Assembly: GCF_030542105.1 (NCBI RefSeq)
Contig: NZ_JAUOFB010000001.1
Location: 620,001 to 684,000 of the forward strand
Source of the DNA: Hymenobacter sp. BT730
Lineage (GTDB): Bacteria > Bacteroidota > Bacteroidia > Cytophagales > Hymenobacteraceae
DNA length: 64,000 bases
Reading direction: 5' to 3'
Position numbers and translations under genes: made by a program. The notes beneath the pieces are model-generated. The model searched no databases. It was not told where the DNA came from and saw only the letters and a list, made by a program, of their open reading frames with translations. This document shows positions 18,241 through 26,719 of the stretch, in pieces. Numbering within the stretch: the first letter of the stretch is position 1; each line of letters opens with the position of its first letter.

Positions 18241-18948
18241 ATGAACCCGTTCGATTATCACATTATCACCTTTGTCAATCAGTTTTCCCGGCAGTCTGAT
18301 TTCTTCGACTCGCTGGTGAATCTGTTTGTGTTCAATAATATGCTGAAGGGCGGCATTGTGGCTATGACGTTCTGGTTCCTGTGGTTTTACCAGCACACGC
18401 CCAACCGCGTCTATGTCCGACAGATGCTGCTGGCTACACTAGTGGGCGGACTGCTGGCCATGTTTGTGGCGCGGGTGCTGGTGCATGTGCTGCCCTTCCG
18501 GGTGCGGCCCCTCTACAACAAGGAACTACATTTTGTGAATCCTATTGCCGACTGGCGCAGCAAAACCTCCTCCTCCTTCAACGATGTAAACTCCATGCCC
18601 AGTGACACGGCCACCCTGGTGCTGGCACTGTCTACGGGTATCCTGCTGATTAACCGCCGGATTGGGTTGCTGGTGCTGGGCTATGTAGTAATATTCGTGT
18701 GCCTGCCCCGCATCTATATTGGCGTGCACAACCCTACAGATATCCTGGCGGGAGGCCTGATCGGGGCTTCCTGTGTCCTGCTGACCACCAGGCGCTTAAT
18801 CCTGGAGCGCCTGTTTGCCCCCATACTTACGCTGGGCAAGCAATATCCCAGTATGTTCTACGTCGGCTTGTTCTTTATCACCTATCAGGTAGGGGCTATG
18901 TTTGAAGAGCTGCGTCAGATAGCCGTATTTCTCTTCGGAACTCACTAA
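18241..18948 (+). CDS. PAP2 family membrane phosphatase
   Basis: A 235-residue protein with about six membrane segments. The three PAP2 motifs are present but one is altered: PFRVRPLY (motif 1, preceding Lys absent), NSMPSDTATL (motif 2, where the family has PSGH) and LPRIYIGVHNPTDILAG (motif 3 with its nucleophile His and Asp). Relatives dephosphorylate undecaprenyl diphosphate or phosphatidic acid on the outer face of the membrane. The ATG at 18241 is chosen over a GTG at 18211. The upstream 85 bases are AT-rich. It ends at a strong symmetric terminator facing hemB. Confidence 0.82.
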   Translation: MNPFDYHIITFVNQFSRQSDFFDSLVNLFVFNNMLKGGIVAMTFWFLWFYQHTPNRVYVRQMLLATLVGGLLAMFVARVLVHVLPFRVRPLYNKELHFVNPIADWRSKTSSSFNDVNSMPSDTATLVLALSTGILLINRRIGLLVLGYVVIFVCLPRIYIGVHNPTDILAGGLIGASCVLLTTRRLILERLFAPILTLGKQYPSMFYVGLFFITYQVGAMFEELRQIAVFLFGTH

Positions 18949-18966
18949 AAAACAGTGCTTATACGC

Positions 18967-18996
18967 AAAAAGCCCCCGTAGCTACGGGGGCTTTTT
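18967..18996. terminator. Bidirectional terminator
   Basis: A near-perfect palindrome AAAAAGCCCCCGTAG / CTACGGGGGCTTTTT with T runs on both strands, between the convergent PAP2 and hemB genes. Confidence 0.93.
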
Positions 18997-19022
18997 TGTG
19001 AAGCAAAGTGAAAGAAAATTGG

Positions 19023-20015
19023 TTAGCCGCGGCGCAGTACTTCCGCCGCTTCTTTGGCAAAGTAGGTCAGGATGGCATCGGCGCCGGCGCGCTTAATGCT
19101 TAGCAGCACTTCCATCATAGTTCGCTCCCCATCAAGCCAGCCATTCTGGGCGGCCGCTTTAATCATGGCATACTCACCCGAGACGTTGTAAGCCGTTACT
19201 GGCAGCTGCGTGTTATCCCGCACTTCCCAAATTACATCCAGGTAGCTCAGGGCAGGCTTGATCATCACCATATCAGCTCCTTCCTGCTCGTCCAGGGCCA
19301 GCTCGCGCAGGGCTTCGCGCCGGTTGGCAGGGTTCATCTGGTAAGTTTTCTTGTCGCCTTTTTTCGGGGCCGAGTCCAGCGCATCGCGGAAGGGGCCATA
19401 GAAGGCAGAGGCATATTTAGCCGTGTAGCTCATGATGCTCACGTTTGTGAAGGCATTGCTGTCGAGCACCTCCCGAATCCAGGCCACGCGGCCATCCATC
19501 ATGTCAGAAGGTCCGATGATATCAGCGCCGGCGCGGGCCTGCGCCAAGGCCATCTGGCCCAGCACTTCCAGGGAAGCATCGTTTAAAATCTCCCCCGAAT
19601 CGACATCCACCACGCCATCATGCCCATCAGAAGAGTAAGGGTCCATGGCCACGTCAGTCATCAGCACCACATCGGGAAACTGCCGCTTAATGTCCGCTAT
19701 GGTTTTCAGGTATAAGCCTTCCGGGTTGGCCGATTCGCGGGCAAGCCGGTCTTTCAGCGCATCATTAATGCCGGGAAACGGAGCGAAGGACTTAATGCCC
19801 AGCTCCACGCACTGCCCGATTTCGTCGATAAGACGGTCGGCCGAGTAGCGGTAAATGCCCGGCATGGAGTGAATTTCAATCTGCTGATTCTGGCCCTCAA
19901 TCAGGAAGACCGGGTAAATGAAATCCTGTACCGCCAGGTTAGTCTCCTGGACCATGTTGCGGATAACTTCGGATTTACGGTTGCGCCGCGGACGGTGCGT
20001 GGGAAGAATAGGCAT
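19023..20015 (-). CDS. hemB: Delta-aminolevulinic acid dehydratase (porphobilinogen synthase)
   Basis: A 330-residue cytosolic enzyme that condenses two 5-aminolevulinates to porphobilinogen in haem synthesis. Both active-site lysines are visible, in MSYTAKYASAFYGPFRDA and MVMIKPALSYLD. The metal loop reads TDVAMDPYSSDGHDG, with Asp where zinc-dependent enzymes have Cys, so this is the Mg2+/K+ type. Typical RPRRNR start and VTAYNVSGEYAM near the end. The ATG at 20015 is chosen: a perfect TATCTTTG box lies 40 bases upstream on the same strand. No other haem gene is adjacent. Confidence 0.96.
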   Translation of the reverse strand: MPILPTHRPRRNRKSEVIRNMVQETNLAVQDFIYPVFLIEGQNQQIEIHSMPGIYRYSADRLIDEIGQCVELGIKSFAPFPGINDALKDRLARESANPEGLYLKTIADIKRQFPDVVLMTDVAMDPYSSDGHDGVVDVDSGEILNDASLEVLGQMALAQARAGADIIGPSDMMDGRVAWIREVLDSNAFTNVSIMSYTAKYASAFYGPFRDALDSAPKKGDKKTYQMNPANRREALRELALDEQEGADMVMIKPALSYLDVIWEVRDNTQLPVTAYNVSGEYAMIKAAAQNGWLDGERTMMEVLLSIKRAGADAILTYFAKEAAEVLRRG

Positions 20016-20055
20016 AGCTACGTTCAGAATTAACAACAGAGCAGAACAACGGGGG

Positions 20056-20063
20056 CAAAGATA
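20056..20063 (-). promoter_or_regulatory. -7 promoter box of hemB
   Basis: Perfect TATCTTTG (consensus TAnnTTTG) on the minus strand, 40 bases before the hemB ATG. No clear TTTG -33 element 19-21 bases upstream. Confidence 0.6.
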
Positions 20064-20125
20064 AGGTTGCGGCCGCTGTGCCGGTTGAGTAAGCCAATCA
20101 GAAGCGGCATACCCGGTAGTGCAGC

Positions 20126-20683
20126 CTACATATTAAAACACTCCTGAAAAATGCCCAGCCACGCGTGCGGCCCACCAATGCCCAGCACCAGAAAATAATA
20201 GCCCAGCAAAACCCCCGCCGCCCCCACGCCCAGTCCCAGCCAGCCACCCAGCACCAGGCCCGTTACCACAGCACCAATAACCAGCACGGCGCCCAGTACC
20301 AGGTGCCACCCTTTGTTTTCCGGCTCGCCAGCTTCTATCAGATGGGCAGTGCGCTTCGGACTAGAGCGGATTGTTTGCCGGGAGTTCGGGCGGTTGTTGT
20401 GCACCAGGGGAGTTTTGACCGCGGCCGGTAAAGCAACTGCCGGCACGGGAGTTACAGCCAGGGCAGTAGTGGCCACTGCCCCGGCTGTGATATCCACATC
20501 CGATTTGATACTTACCTGGGCTTGTATGCTGGAATCAGGCAGCTGGGCTACATAGGCAGGCTGCTGAAACTGAAAAGCTGGCTTAGAACTCTGACAGCTG
20601 CTTGTGAGGCTAATGAATGCTACCAGCAGGCCACCAATAGTAGTCCGCAAAGCCGTGAAACGAGAAAGTAAAAGGTAGGACAT
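20126..20683 (-). CDS. Unrecognised lipoprotein with glycine-rich membrane tail
   Basis: A 185-residue protein without a family I can name. The N-terminus has a hydrophobic run and lipobox SLTSSC (Cys near residue 30). A middle part rich in Ala/Val/Pro/Thr is followed by a basic stretch (NRPNSRQTIRSSPKRT). The C-terminal third has two hydrophobic segments rich in Gly: WHLVLGAVLVIGAVVTGLVLGGW and GAAGVLLGYYFLVLGIGG, then AWLGIFQECFNM. It probably sits in the membrane with both an anchor lipid and a helical hairpin. Similar proteins in Cytophagales are annotated hypothetical. A single gene upstream of hemB with its own 5' region. Confidence 0.7.
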   Translation of the reverse strand: MSYLLLSRFTALRTTIGGLLVAFISLTSSCQSSKPAFQFQQPAYVAQLPDSSIQAQVSIKSDVDITAGAVATTALAVTPVPAVALPAAVKTPLVHNNRPNSRQTIRSSPKRTAHLIEAGEPENKGWHLVLGAVLVIGAVVTGLVLGGWLGLGVGAAGVLLGYYFLVLGIGGPHAWLGIFQECFNM

Positions 20684-21000
20684 ACAAGGAGATACAAGGG
20701 GGAAAGAGACATGGGCAGCATTTGATACCCGGTAGGAAAAGGCAGAGCCGCCCAGGCCGGAGTCAAAAAATACCGCTACCGTAACGAAAGATGCTTTCGG
20801 CAGTTGCCCATTGCCCTGGACTAACCCTGCATTTGCCTACTTATTCGGCCCACCTGAGTGGCAGCAGCCTGCCCCTGAATTGAACCTCAATGGTACCCAC
20901 GGGCAGAATTTTACCTAATCCCTAACGCGCACTAGCCCGTAAAGCTGAAGGGCCCAAACGGCCGCTATTACCTATTTTATCACCTAACCAGAACAAGATA
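20684..21000. other. Intergenic region, no feature recognised
   Basis: 317 bases between divergent genes at 20126-20683 (-) and 21001-21330 (+). It must hold both promoters. I see no perfect TAnnTTTG box, no convincing hairpin and no conserved small reading frame. Confidence 0.5.
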
Positions 21001-21330
21001 ATGGCCGATAAAAAAGATAACCTCGATCCAAATAACAGTGTGTTTGGCAAGAAAGCCGGAGTTAGCGGCCAGCCCGCGGGTCCGCAGGAAGGTCCGGTAG
21101 CCGGCGGTGCGAACAACACCCGTGGTGAGAACGTCCCCAGCCGGGAAGGGCACAGTGCAGGGGCCAAAAAAGGCAAGCTGGATCCAAACCCTAAAAGCCC
21201 GCAAGGCGCCCACGCCAACCCTTCAGATGAGCGGGGTGCTGACAGCTCAGACAAAGAGTTTCGCAACAACCAGCCCAATGATAGCACCTCGCAGGCCTCA
21301 GCGGGCCGGGATGGGGCCAATAAAAAGTAG
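21001..21330 (+). CDS. Small hydrophilic, probably disordered protein
   Basis: A 109-residue protein without hydrophobic segments or cysteines, dominated by Gly, Asn, Lys, Asp, Ser, Pro and Ala. Two related stretches, KKDNLDPNNSVFGKKAG (about 4-20) and KKGKLDPNPKSPQGAH (about 56-71), suggest an internal duplication. Composition and solubility recall bacterial stress hydrophilins or intrinsically disordered protectants, but this is only a resemblance. A 20-bp terminator after the stop supports a real transcription unit. The high charge and the absence of a long competing frame on the other strand also favour coding. Function unknown. Confidence 0.65.
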   Translation: MADKKDNLDPNNSVFGKKAGVSGQPAGPQEGPVAGGANNTRGENVPSREGHSAGAKKGKLDPNPKSPQGAHANPSDERGADSSDKEFRNNQPNDSTSQASAGRDGANKK

Positions 21331-21356
21331 TTATTACTTCTTGCAGTAGGTCCAGG

Positions 21357-21408
21357 ACCTGTCAAACAAAAGCCCCGAGGTAGCTCCCGGGGCTTTTGTT
21401 TGACAGGT
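21357..21408. terminator. Bidirectional terminator
   Basis: A perfect 21-bp inverted repeat (arms 21357-21377 and 21388-21408; core CAAACAAAAGCCCCG) with a 10-nt loop and T/A-rich flanks, between a plus-strand gene and the convergent rocD. Confidence 0.9.
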
Positions 21409-21419
21409 TTTTCTATTGC

Positions 21420-22670
21420 TTAAAACTCCAGAATAGTCTGCTCAATGATGTCGCAGGCCTCATGTAACTGCTCTTCATTGATGACCAGGGGCGGGGCGAA
21501 GCGGATGATGTCACCGTGCGTGGGCTTGGCCAGTACGCCCCGCTCCATCAAAGTCACGCATACGTCCCAGGCCGTGCGACCATCCGCATGCGGCTTAATG
21601 ATAACGGCATTTAGCAGGCCTTTGCCACGCACCAGCTCCACTACTTCGGGGCGCTTGGCCTGCACCCGGCGCATCCGCTCCCGGAATACTTCACCCATGG
21701 CACGGGCATTCTCCGTGAGCTTTTCATCCAGCAACACATCCAGAGCGGCGCGCATCACGGCGCAGGCCAGCGGGTTGCCACCAAAGGTAGAGCCGTGTTG
21801 GCCAGGCTGAATAGTGAGCATAATCTCATTGCGTGCCAACACTGCCGAAACCGGCAGCACGCCACCGCTCAGGGCCTTGCCCAGCACCAGAATATCAGCG
21901 TGCACGCCCTCATAGCAGGTGGCCAGCAGCTCGCCGGTACGGCCCAGACCGGTTTGAATCTCATCGGCAATAAACAATACCTTATGCGCTTTGCAGATGG
22001 CTTGGGCTTTGGCCAGATACCCATCGGAAGGCACAATAACACCAGCCTCGCCCTGAATAGGCTCTACCAGGAAAGCGCATACATGGATATCCCGTACAGC
22101 CTCTTCCAGTGCTTCCAGATCATCATAAGGCACTACCTGATAGCCGGGCATGTAAGGGCCAAAGCCGCCGGTGCTATCGGGGTCGGTGCTGAAGGAGATG
22201 ATGCCGGTAGTGCGACCGTGGAAGTTATGCTCGGCCACAATAATGCGGGCCATATTGGGCGCAATGCCTTTTTCCTGGTAGCCCCACTTGCGGGCTAGCT
22301 TCAGGGCGGTTTCTACGGCTTCGGCGCCGGAGTTCATCAGCAGGGCCTTGTCGTAGTTAAATAGCTCGCAAAGCTGCTTTTCGGCAGCTCCCAGCTGGTC
22401 GTTGAAGAAGGCCCGGGAGGTGAGGGTGAGCTTCTGTGCCTGCTCCGTCATGGCCCCGATGATGCGCGGATGACAGTGGCCCTGGTTTACGGCTGAGTAA
22501 GCAGAAAGAAAATCGTAGTAATGCTTGCCTTCCACATCCCACAGGTGTACCCCCTCGCCCCGGTTAAGCACTACGGGCAAAGGATGATAGTTATGGGCGC
22601 CATACTGGTCTTCGAGGGCCATCAGCTGCTGGCTGCGGGTCAGGGTTGCGGTAGCGGACGTGGTTTCCAT
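21420..22670 (-). CDS. rocD: Ornithine--oxo-acid transaminase
   Basis: A 416-residue class III PLP aminotransferase. The start [72 protein letters not shown] and [16 protein letters not shown] (PLP Lys) match ornithine aminotransferase closely. It converts ornithine to glutamate-5-semialdehyde, linking arginine breakdown to proline and glutamate. No other arginine-pathway gene is adjacent. Divergent from ridA, with about 107 bases between starts. Confidence 0.95.
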   Translation of the reverse strand: METTSATATLTRSQQLMALEDQYGAHNYHPLPVVLNRGEGVHLWDVEGKHYYDFLSAYSAVNQGHCHPRIIGAMTEQAQKLTLTSRAFFNDQLGAAEKQLCELFNYDKALLMNSGAEAVETALKLARKWGYQEKGIAPNMARIIVAEHNFHGRTTGIISFSTDPDSTGGFGPYMPGYQVVPYDDLEALEEAVRDIHVCAFLVEPIQGEAGVIVPSDGYLAKAQAICKAHKVLFIADEIQTGLGRTGELLATCYEGVHADILVLGKALSGGVLPVSAVLARNEIMLTIQPGQHGSTFGGNPLACAVMRAALDVLLDEKLTENARAMGEVFRERMRRVQAKRPEVVELVRGKGLLNAVIIKPHADGRTAWDVCVTLMERGVLAKPTHGDIIRFAPPLVINEEQLHEACDIIEQTILEF

Positions 22671-22763
22671 GGGGGTAGTGGGTTTTGGAAGATAGCAGGA
22701 CTGAATTGCCCGAAATTACGGAAAAAGGCCGGAGCCTGCGCCAACGCATCCCGCGAAGTGGCC

Positions 22764-22771
22764 TACCTTTG
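22764..22771 (+). promoter_or_regulatory. -7 promoter box of ridA (predicted leaderless)
   Basis: Perfect TACCTTTG with only 6 bases between the box and the ATG at 22778. In Bacteroidota transcription starts about 5-7 bases after this box, so the mRNA would begin at or next to the start codon. Confidence 0.65.
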
Positions 22772-22777
22772 TGTTCT

Positions 22778-23158
22778 ATGGAAACTTTGCATCACCCCGC
22801 TGCGCCGCAGGCTATTGGTCCTTATGCGCAGGCTGTTGTAGCCGGCGGTCTGGTTTTTTGCTCCGGCCAAACACCGTTGGTCCCGGAAACTATGCGCATT
22901 GAGGCCACTACCGTTGAGGAGCAGACCCGCCAGGTATTGCACAACTTAAATGTGGTGCTTTCCAGTAAGGGGCTGAGCCTGGCAAACGTGGTAAAAACCA
23001 CCGTGTTCCTGAAAAACTTCGCCGATTTTCCTCGGATGAATGCCACATATGCCAACATATTTGGGGAACATCGTCCGGCCCGCAGTACCGTGGAAGTATC
23101 ACGCCTGCCGCTGGATGCTTTGGTGGAAATTGAGTGCATTGCCGAACTGGCCAACTGA
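22778..23158 (+). CDS. RidA family reactive-intermediate deaminase
   Basis: A 126-residue protein of the RidA/YjgF/UK114 family. It shows PQAIGPYAQAVVAGGLVFCSGQ, NLNVVLSSKGLSLANVVKTTVFL and the ligand-binding RPARSTVEVSRLPLDALVEIE with its key Arg. RidA proteins hydrolyse reactive enamines or imines released by PLP enzymes, protecting those enzymes; a transaminase (rocD) happens to be its divergent neighbour. The ATG at 22778 is fixed by homology and by the promoter box just before it. The gene is followed at 7 bases by the DUF5522 gene, likely co-transcribed. Confidence 0.94.
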   Translation: METLHHPAAPQAIGPYAQAVVAGGLVFCSGQTPLVPETMRIEATTVEEQTRQVLHNLNVVLSSKGLSLANVVKTTVFLKNFADFPRMNATYANIFGEHRPARSTVEVSRLPLDALVEIECIAELAN

Positions 23159-23165
23159 GTTGTCC

Positions 23166-23354
23166 ATGGCCGCCCCTTCCCAACCTCAACCTCTGCAGCC
23201 CGGCGACTATTACTTCACGTCGGAAGGGTTTATGGTCTTCACGGAGCAGTACCACCGGCGGCGCGGCACCTGCTGCGGCAGCGGCTGTCGGCACTGCCCC
23301 TGGCAGGCCGGCGGTACCAGAAAGAAGCCCTCCAGCGGCCCAAAACCGAGCTAA
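23166..23354 (+). CDS. DUF5522 cysteine-rich small protein
   Basis: A 62-residue protein with the DUF5522 pattern: DYYFTSEGFMVFTEQYHRRR followed by GTCCGSGCRHCPWQ. The four Cys and one His in CCGSGCRHC look like a compact metal site (zinc or iron-sulphur), although no function is established. Seven bases separate it from the ridA stop, so the two are probably translated from one mRNA. The basic, Pro-rich tail (GGTRKKPSSGPKPS) is probably disordered. Confidence 0.82.
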   Translation: MAAPSQPQPLQPGDYYFTSEGFMVFTEQYHRRRGTCCGSGCRHCPWQAGGTRKKPSSGPKPS

Positions 23355-23377
23355 CCCGCTATTTTTCAGTCGTTGGG

Positions 23378-23408
23378 TTTGTTACTGTCGAAGTTATACC
23401 GATATTTG
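23378..23408 (+). promoter_or_regulatory. Promoter of rpmB
   Basis: TTTG (23378-23381), a 19-base spacer, then GATATTTG (23401-23408), one base off TAnnTTTG. Spacing equals that of the rpmG promoter. It lies 43 bases before the rpmB ATG. Confidence 0.6.
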
Positions 23409-23451
23409 CGTCCCTTTTTCAAGCACTGAAACCTTCAAGTCCCTCTATATC

Positions 23452-23691
23452 ATGGCCCGAGTTTGTGATCTGACCGGCAAGCGTACCCGCGTAGGCAACA
23501 ACGTTTCGCACGCCAACAACAAGACCAAGCGCAAGTTCTACCCGAACCTGCAGAAGAAGCGCTTCTACATCCCCGAAGAGGATGCTTGGGTTACTTTGAA
23601 AGTAGCGACCAGCACTATCCGCACCATCAACAAGAACGGCATCATGTCGGTCCTGAAGAAGGCAAAAGAGCAGGGCTTTATCGTTTACTAG
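23452..23691 (+). CDS. rpmB: 50S ribosomal protein L28
   Basis: 79 residues, starting MARVCDLTGKRTRVGNNVSH and continuing with NKTKRKFYPNLQKKRFYIPEE, the L28 signature. A structural protein of the large ribosomal subunit. The ATG at 23452 is set by homology; the frame is open for more than 100 codons upstream with no conservation. In most Bacteroidota rpmG follows immediately; here an M24 peptidase and a lipoprotein lie between, and rpmG has its own promoter. Confidence 0.97.
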   Translation: MARVCDLTGKRTRVGNNVSHANNKTKRKFYPNLQKKRFYIPEEDAWVTLKVATSTIRTINKNGIMSVLKKAKEQGFIVY

Positions 23692-23718
23692 TTTTTTTGG
23701 AAGTTTAGGAGCTTTTTA

Positions 23719-25437
23719 GTGAAGCTGCGGGTAGTTGAACGCAACGTTTCAGCTGCGCGCGAGTCTCTTCGCCGACTAAATCTCCTTCCTGTGCTTCCAG
23801 CCAAACTCCTTCGCCTAGGGCAGCTCACGCTGCTTTCGGCCCTGTTGGCCGCCCCTGTGGCTGCCACCTATGCCCAGCGCGCCGCCGGTCCCGACCGGCC
23901 GGCCGATTTTCTGGACCCCGCATTTCACCGGCAACGGAGAGAGCTACTGCGTCAACAGATGCCGGCTCGCTCCGTTGCCGTTTTGTTTGCGGCCCCCACG
24001 CGCAACCGCGCCAACGACGTCAGCTTCCTCTACCATCAAAGCCCGGATTTCTTTTATCTGACCGGCTACGATGAGCCCGATGCCGTGCTGGTGCTCTTCA
24101 AAGAGCCGCAGACCATCAATGGGCAAACTGGCATAACAGAAGCCCTGTTCGTGCAGCCCCGCGACCCAATGGCCGAGCAGTGGACCGGCCGCCGCCTGGG
24201 CAGCACTGGCGCTAAAGAGCAGCTAAAACTCCAGTATACTGCCGATAATAAAGCATTTGCCGGAGCTGGTATCCGCTGGGCCGACTTTGGGCAGGTATTG
24301 TTCACGGATCTGCCCACCGACGTGCGCGATGATGCCCGTGACCCCGCCGACCTATACAATCTGGTAGCCGATTTCCGGCAGCAGGCCGCCGTGCCAGCCG
24401 ACTATAACCCGGCCCGGGCCGAACTGTATAACCGGTTACAGCGCTCAGGAGTGACCAATGCCCCGCAGATAAAAGGGTATCTGGAACGGTTGATGAAAGA
24501 CCAGCCTGCTCTCGCCTCCGACGCCTACATTCAAGGATACCTAAAGGCCACCACTGATGCCGAGCGCCAGAAGGCATTGGAGGCACGGCCCGTGAGCCGG
24601 CACGATGCCAGCTTACTGAATAATGCCCTGGACCAGCTGCGCGAGATCAAAACGCCGGAAGAGCTGGCGCACCTCCGCCGGGCCATTAGCATCAGCGCAG
24701 TAGGCCAGCAGGAAGTCATGAAGGCGCTAAAGCCGACTATGGGCGAAATGGAAGTGCAGGGCCTGCATGAGTATGTGTACAAGAAATACGGGGCTGAGTT
24801 TGAAGGCTACCCCAGCATTGTGGGTGCTGGCGCCAATGGCTGCATCCTGCACTACGAAACCAACGACAAGACCCAGGTAAAAAACGACCTGCTGCTGATG
24901 GACTGCGGTGCCGAATACCACGGCTATACCGCAGACGTAACGCGCACCATTCCGCCCAGTGGCAAGTTCAGCCCCGAGCAGAAGCAGATTTATGAGCTGG
25001 TGCTGGCAGCGCAGGATGCGGCCTTTGCGGAGTGCAAGCCGGGCAAAGGTTTCAGTGACCCCGGCAAAGCGGCCCAACAGGTAATTACGGCCGGACTGCA
25101 GAAGCTGGGCATTATCACGAAGCCCGAAGATGTGCGCCGCTATTTCCCGCACGGTACGTCCCACTATCTGGGGCTGGACGTGCACGACCGGGGCACTTAT
25201 GGACCGTTGCGCGCCGGTAACGTTATTACGGTGGAGCCAGGTATCTATATTCCCGAAGGTAGCCCCTGCGATAAAAAATGGTGGAACATCGGCGTGCGTA
25301 TCGAAGATGACGTGCTCCTAACCAGCAACGGCTACGAAAATCTCTCAAAAGATGCCCCGCGCACAGTAGCGGAGATTGAAAAGATGATGGCTAAATCCAG
25401 CGCGCTGGATGGCTTTAAGCTGCCAGTGCTGAAGTAG
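23719..25437 (+). CDS. Exported M24 family Xaa-Pro aminopeptidase-like metallopeptidase
   Basis: Up to 572 residues. Aminopeptidase P N-terminal domain (about 65-250) with SVAVLFAAPTRNRANDVSFLYHQSPDFFYLTGY; M24 pita-bread domain with LLMDCGAEYHGYTADVTRTIPPSG (two Asp ligands), FPHGTSHYLGLDVHDRG (His) and ITVEPGIYIPEG plus IGVRIEDDVL (Glu ligands), a two-metal centre. It removes N-terminal residues before proline. Hydrophobic LLSALLAAPVAATYAQ at about 38-53 is a signal sequence; GTG at 23791 would give a tidier signal peptide than GTG at 23719. It begins 27 bases after rpmB. Confidence 0.9.
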   Translation: MKLRVVERNVSAARESLRRLNLLPVLPAKLLRLGQLTLLSALLAAPVAATYAQRAAGPDRPADFLDPAFHRQRRELLRQQMPARSVAVLFAAPTRNRANDVSFLYHQSPDFFYLTGYDEPDAVLVLFKEPQTINGQTGITEALFVQPRDPMAEQWTGRRLGSTGAKEQLKLQYTADNKAFAGAGIRWADFGQVLFTDLPTDVRDDARDPADLYNLVADFRQQAAVPADYNPARAELYNRLQRSGVTNAPQIKGYLERLMKDQPALASDAYIQGYLKATTDAERQKALEARPVSRHDASLLNNALDQLREIKTPEELAHLRRAISISAVGQQEVMKALKPTMGEMEVQGLHEYVYKKYGAEFEGYPSIVGAGANGCILHYETNDKTQVKNDLLLMDCGAEYHGYTADVTRTIPPSGKFSPEQKQIYELVLAAQDAAFAECKPGKGFSDPGKAAQQVITAGLQKLGIITKPEDVRRYFPHGTSHYLGLDVHDRGTYGPLRAGNVITVEPGIYIPEGSPCDKKWWNIGVRIEDDVLLTSNGYENLSKDAPRTVAEIEKMMAKSSALDGFKLPVLK

Positions 25438-25439
25438 CA

Positions 25440-25494
25440 AACCAATGGTATTCGGGGCAGGTATCATAATGCTGCACCCCGAATACCGTTGGTT
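25440..25494 (+). terminator. Terminator hairpin after the M24 peptidase
   Basis: An 18-bp stem with one G-U pair (arms 25440-25457 and 25477-25494, core GGTATTCGGGG / CCCCGAATACC), then TTTTGTATAT. Starts just after the stop codon. Confidence 0.8.
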
Positions 25495-25696
25495 TTGTAT
25501 ATATTTGAACTATACTATTTGATACCTAAATCATTAGGTGCTGCCGCTCCTGCTAGCGGAGCGTAGCACAGATGCCGAGTCCCTGGCAGGATGTTTCCCA
25601 TGCCAGAGTCTTCCTAGGCAGACTAGCCCGAGCAGAGCTGGTCTGTAGTCGTTCTGCTCTGTAGGAAATGTGCGGTTGTTTTTATTTCTATCCAGT

Positions 25697-26506
25697 ATGG
25701 TTACTTCTCGCTTTATAGGGCTGCGCCTTGTGCTGGCTTTTATTTTGGTTGGTGGGGCTTCATTTACTGCTGCTTGCAACAATAACAGAGACGGTAACAC
25801 CCTGCAGACACCCGTTACCACGTTTGGCAAGGCCGTGACGGTGGGTAATGGCTCGGCGCGCAGCTTTGTCACAGTAGATGCCAGTGGTAATCCATCCGAA
25901 ATAGGCGTGCGCCTGACCGAGGCGGCCCTTACCGGGCTGCCGACAACTGATACCAATCCGCCTGCCTGGTTTGTGCTCGACCTGCCTGCTAATACAACAA
26001 CGAAGCTGCCCTTCAATCATCTTTCCTTCGACTGGAACCCGCATGGTCACGAGCCGGCCGGCGTGTACGATTTACCCCACTTCGACGTGCACTTCTATAT
26101 GGTTTCGATGGCGGAACGCATGCCAATTACCTTAGATGATGCCAAAGGTGATATTATGCCGGTAGCCAACCTGCTGCCTGCCGGCTATCAAACGGCGCCC
26201 AATGTAGTGCCCGGCCGCACGGTGCCGATGATGGGCCGCCACTGGGTAGATCCTAACAGCCACGAGTACCATGGGGCGGCCTTCACGCAGACCTTCATCT
26301 ATGGTTCCTACAATGGAAAGGTCATTTTCCTGGAGCCCATGGCTACGAAAGCCTATCTGGAGCAAAAGAAGACCGAAACCTTCCCCATCCCCCAGCCGGC
26401 AGTGGTGGCCAAAACGGGAGTGTATTACCCCACCAAGTACACCATTGGTTATGATGCGGCCACGAAAGAATATGTGGTGAAACTCCACGACATGGTGCTG
26501 CGGTAA
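25697..26506 (+). CDS. Lipoprotein resembling the DUF5602/TTHB210-like family
   Basis: A 269-residue lipoprotein: hydrophobic run LRLVLAFILVGGASFTAAC ends in the lipobox. The core contains the distinctive HLSFDWNPHGHEPAGVYDLPHFDVHFYMVS and a later MGRHWVDPNSHEYHG, both rich in His, Asp and Glu and likely to bind metal. I relate this to the DUF5602 (TTHB210-like) family from memory, with moderate certainty. The frame extends to a GTG at 25670, but the ATG at 25697 precedes the signal. It separates rpmB from rpmG together with the M24 gene, and has hairpins on both sides. Confidence 0.7.
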   Translation: MVTSRFIGLRLVLAFILVGGASFTAACNNNRDGNTLQTPVTTFGKAVTVGNGSARSFVTVDASGNPSEIGVRLTEAALTGLPTTDTNPPAWFVLDLPANTTTKLPFNHLSFDWNPHGHEPAGVYDLPHFDVHFYMVSMAERMPITLDDAKGDIMPVANLLPAGYQTAPNVVPGRTVPMMGRHWVDPNSHEYHGAAFTQTFIYGSYNGKVIFLEPMATKAYLEQKKTETFPIPQPAVVAKTGVYYPTKYTIGYDAATKEYVVKLHDMVLR

Positions 26507-26527
26507 ATTTCCTCAGAACTAATGCAT

Positions 26528-26566
26528 AGGCAGAAAGCAACGGTCTCAGGATGTTGTTTTCTGCCT
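26528..26566 (+). terminator. Hairpin after the 25697-26506 lipoprotein gene
   Basis: A 14-bp stem with one G-U pair (AGGCAGAAAGCAAC / GTTGTTTTCTGCCT), 10-nt loop, 22 bases past the stop. The T run after it is weak. Confidence 0.6.
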
Positions 26567-26660
26567 CTACTCTGCAGAAAGCAGTCAAAAGTCAACCCAT
26601 TTGGGGCGTAGCACAATGAAAGTCAAAAAGATATTCGGGAAGGTATTGTTCGCCGGAGTG

Positions 26661-26691
26661 TTTGACAATTCCAAAATCCCGTGTACCTTTG
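26661..26691 (+). promoter_or_regulatory. Promoter of rpmG-DUF4295
   Basis: TTTG (26661-26664), 19-base spacer, perfect TACCTTTG (26684-26691), 28 bases before the rpmG ATG. The best match in the window to the full Bacteroidota -33/-7 promoter. Confidence 0.82.
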
Positions 26692-26719
26692 CAGTCCTTA
26701 ATCCAAAAACTAAGTCGAG

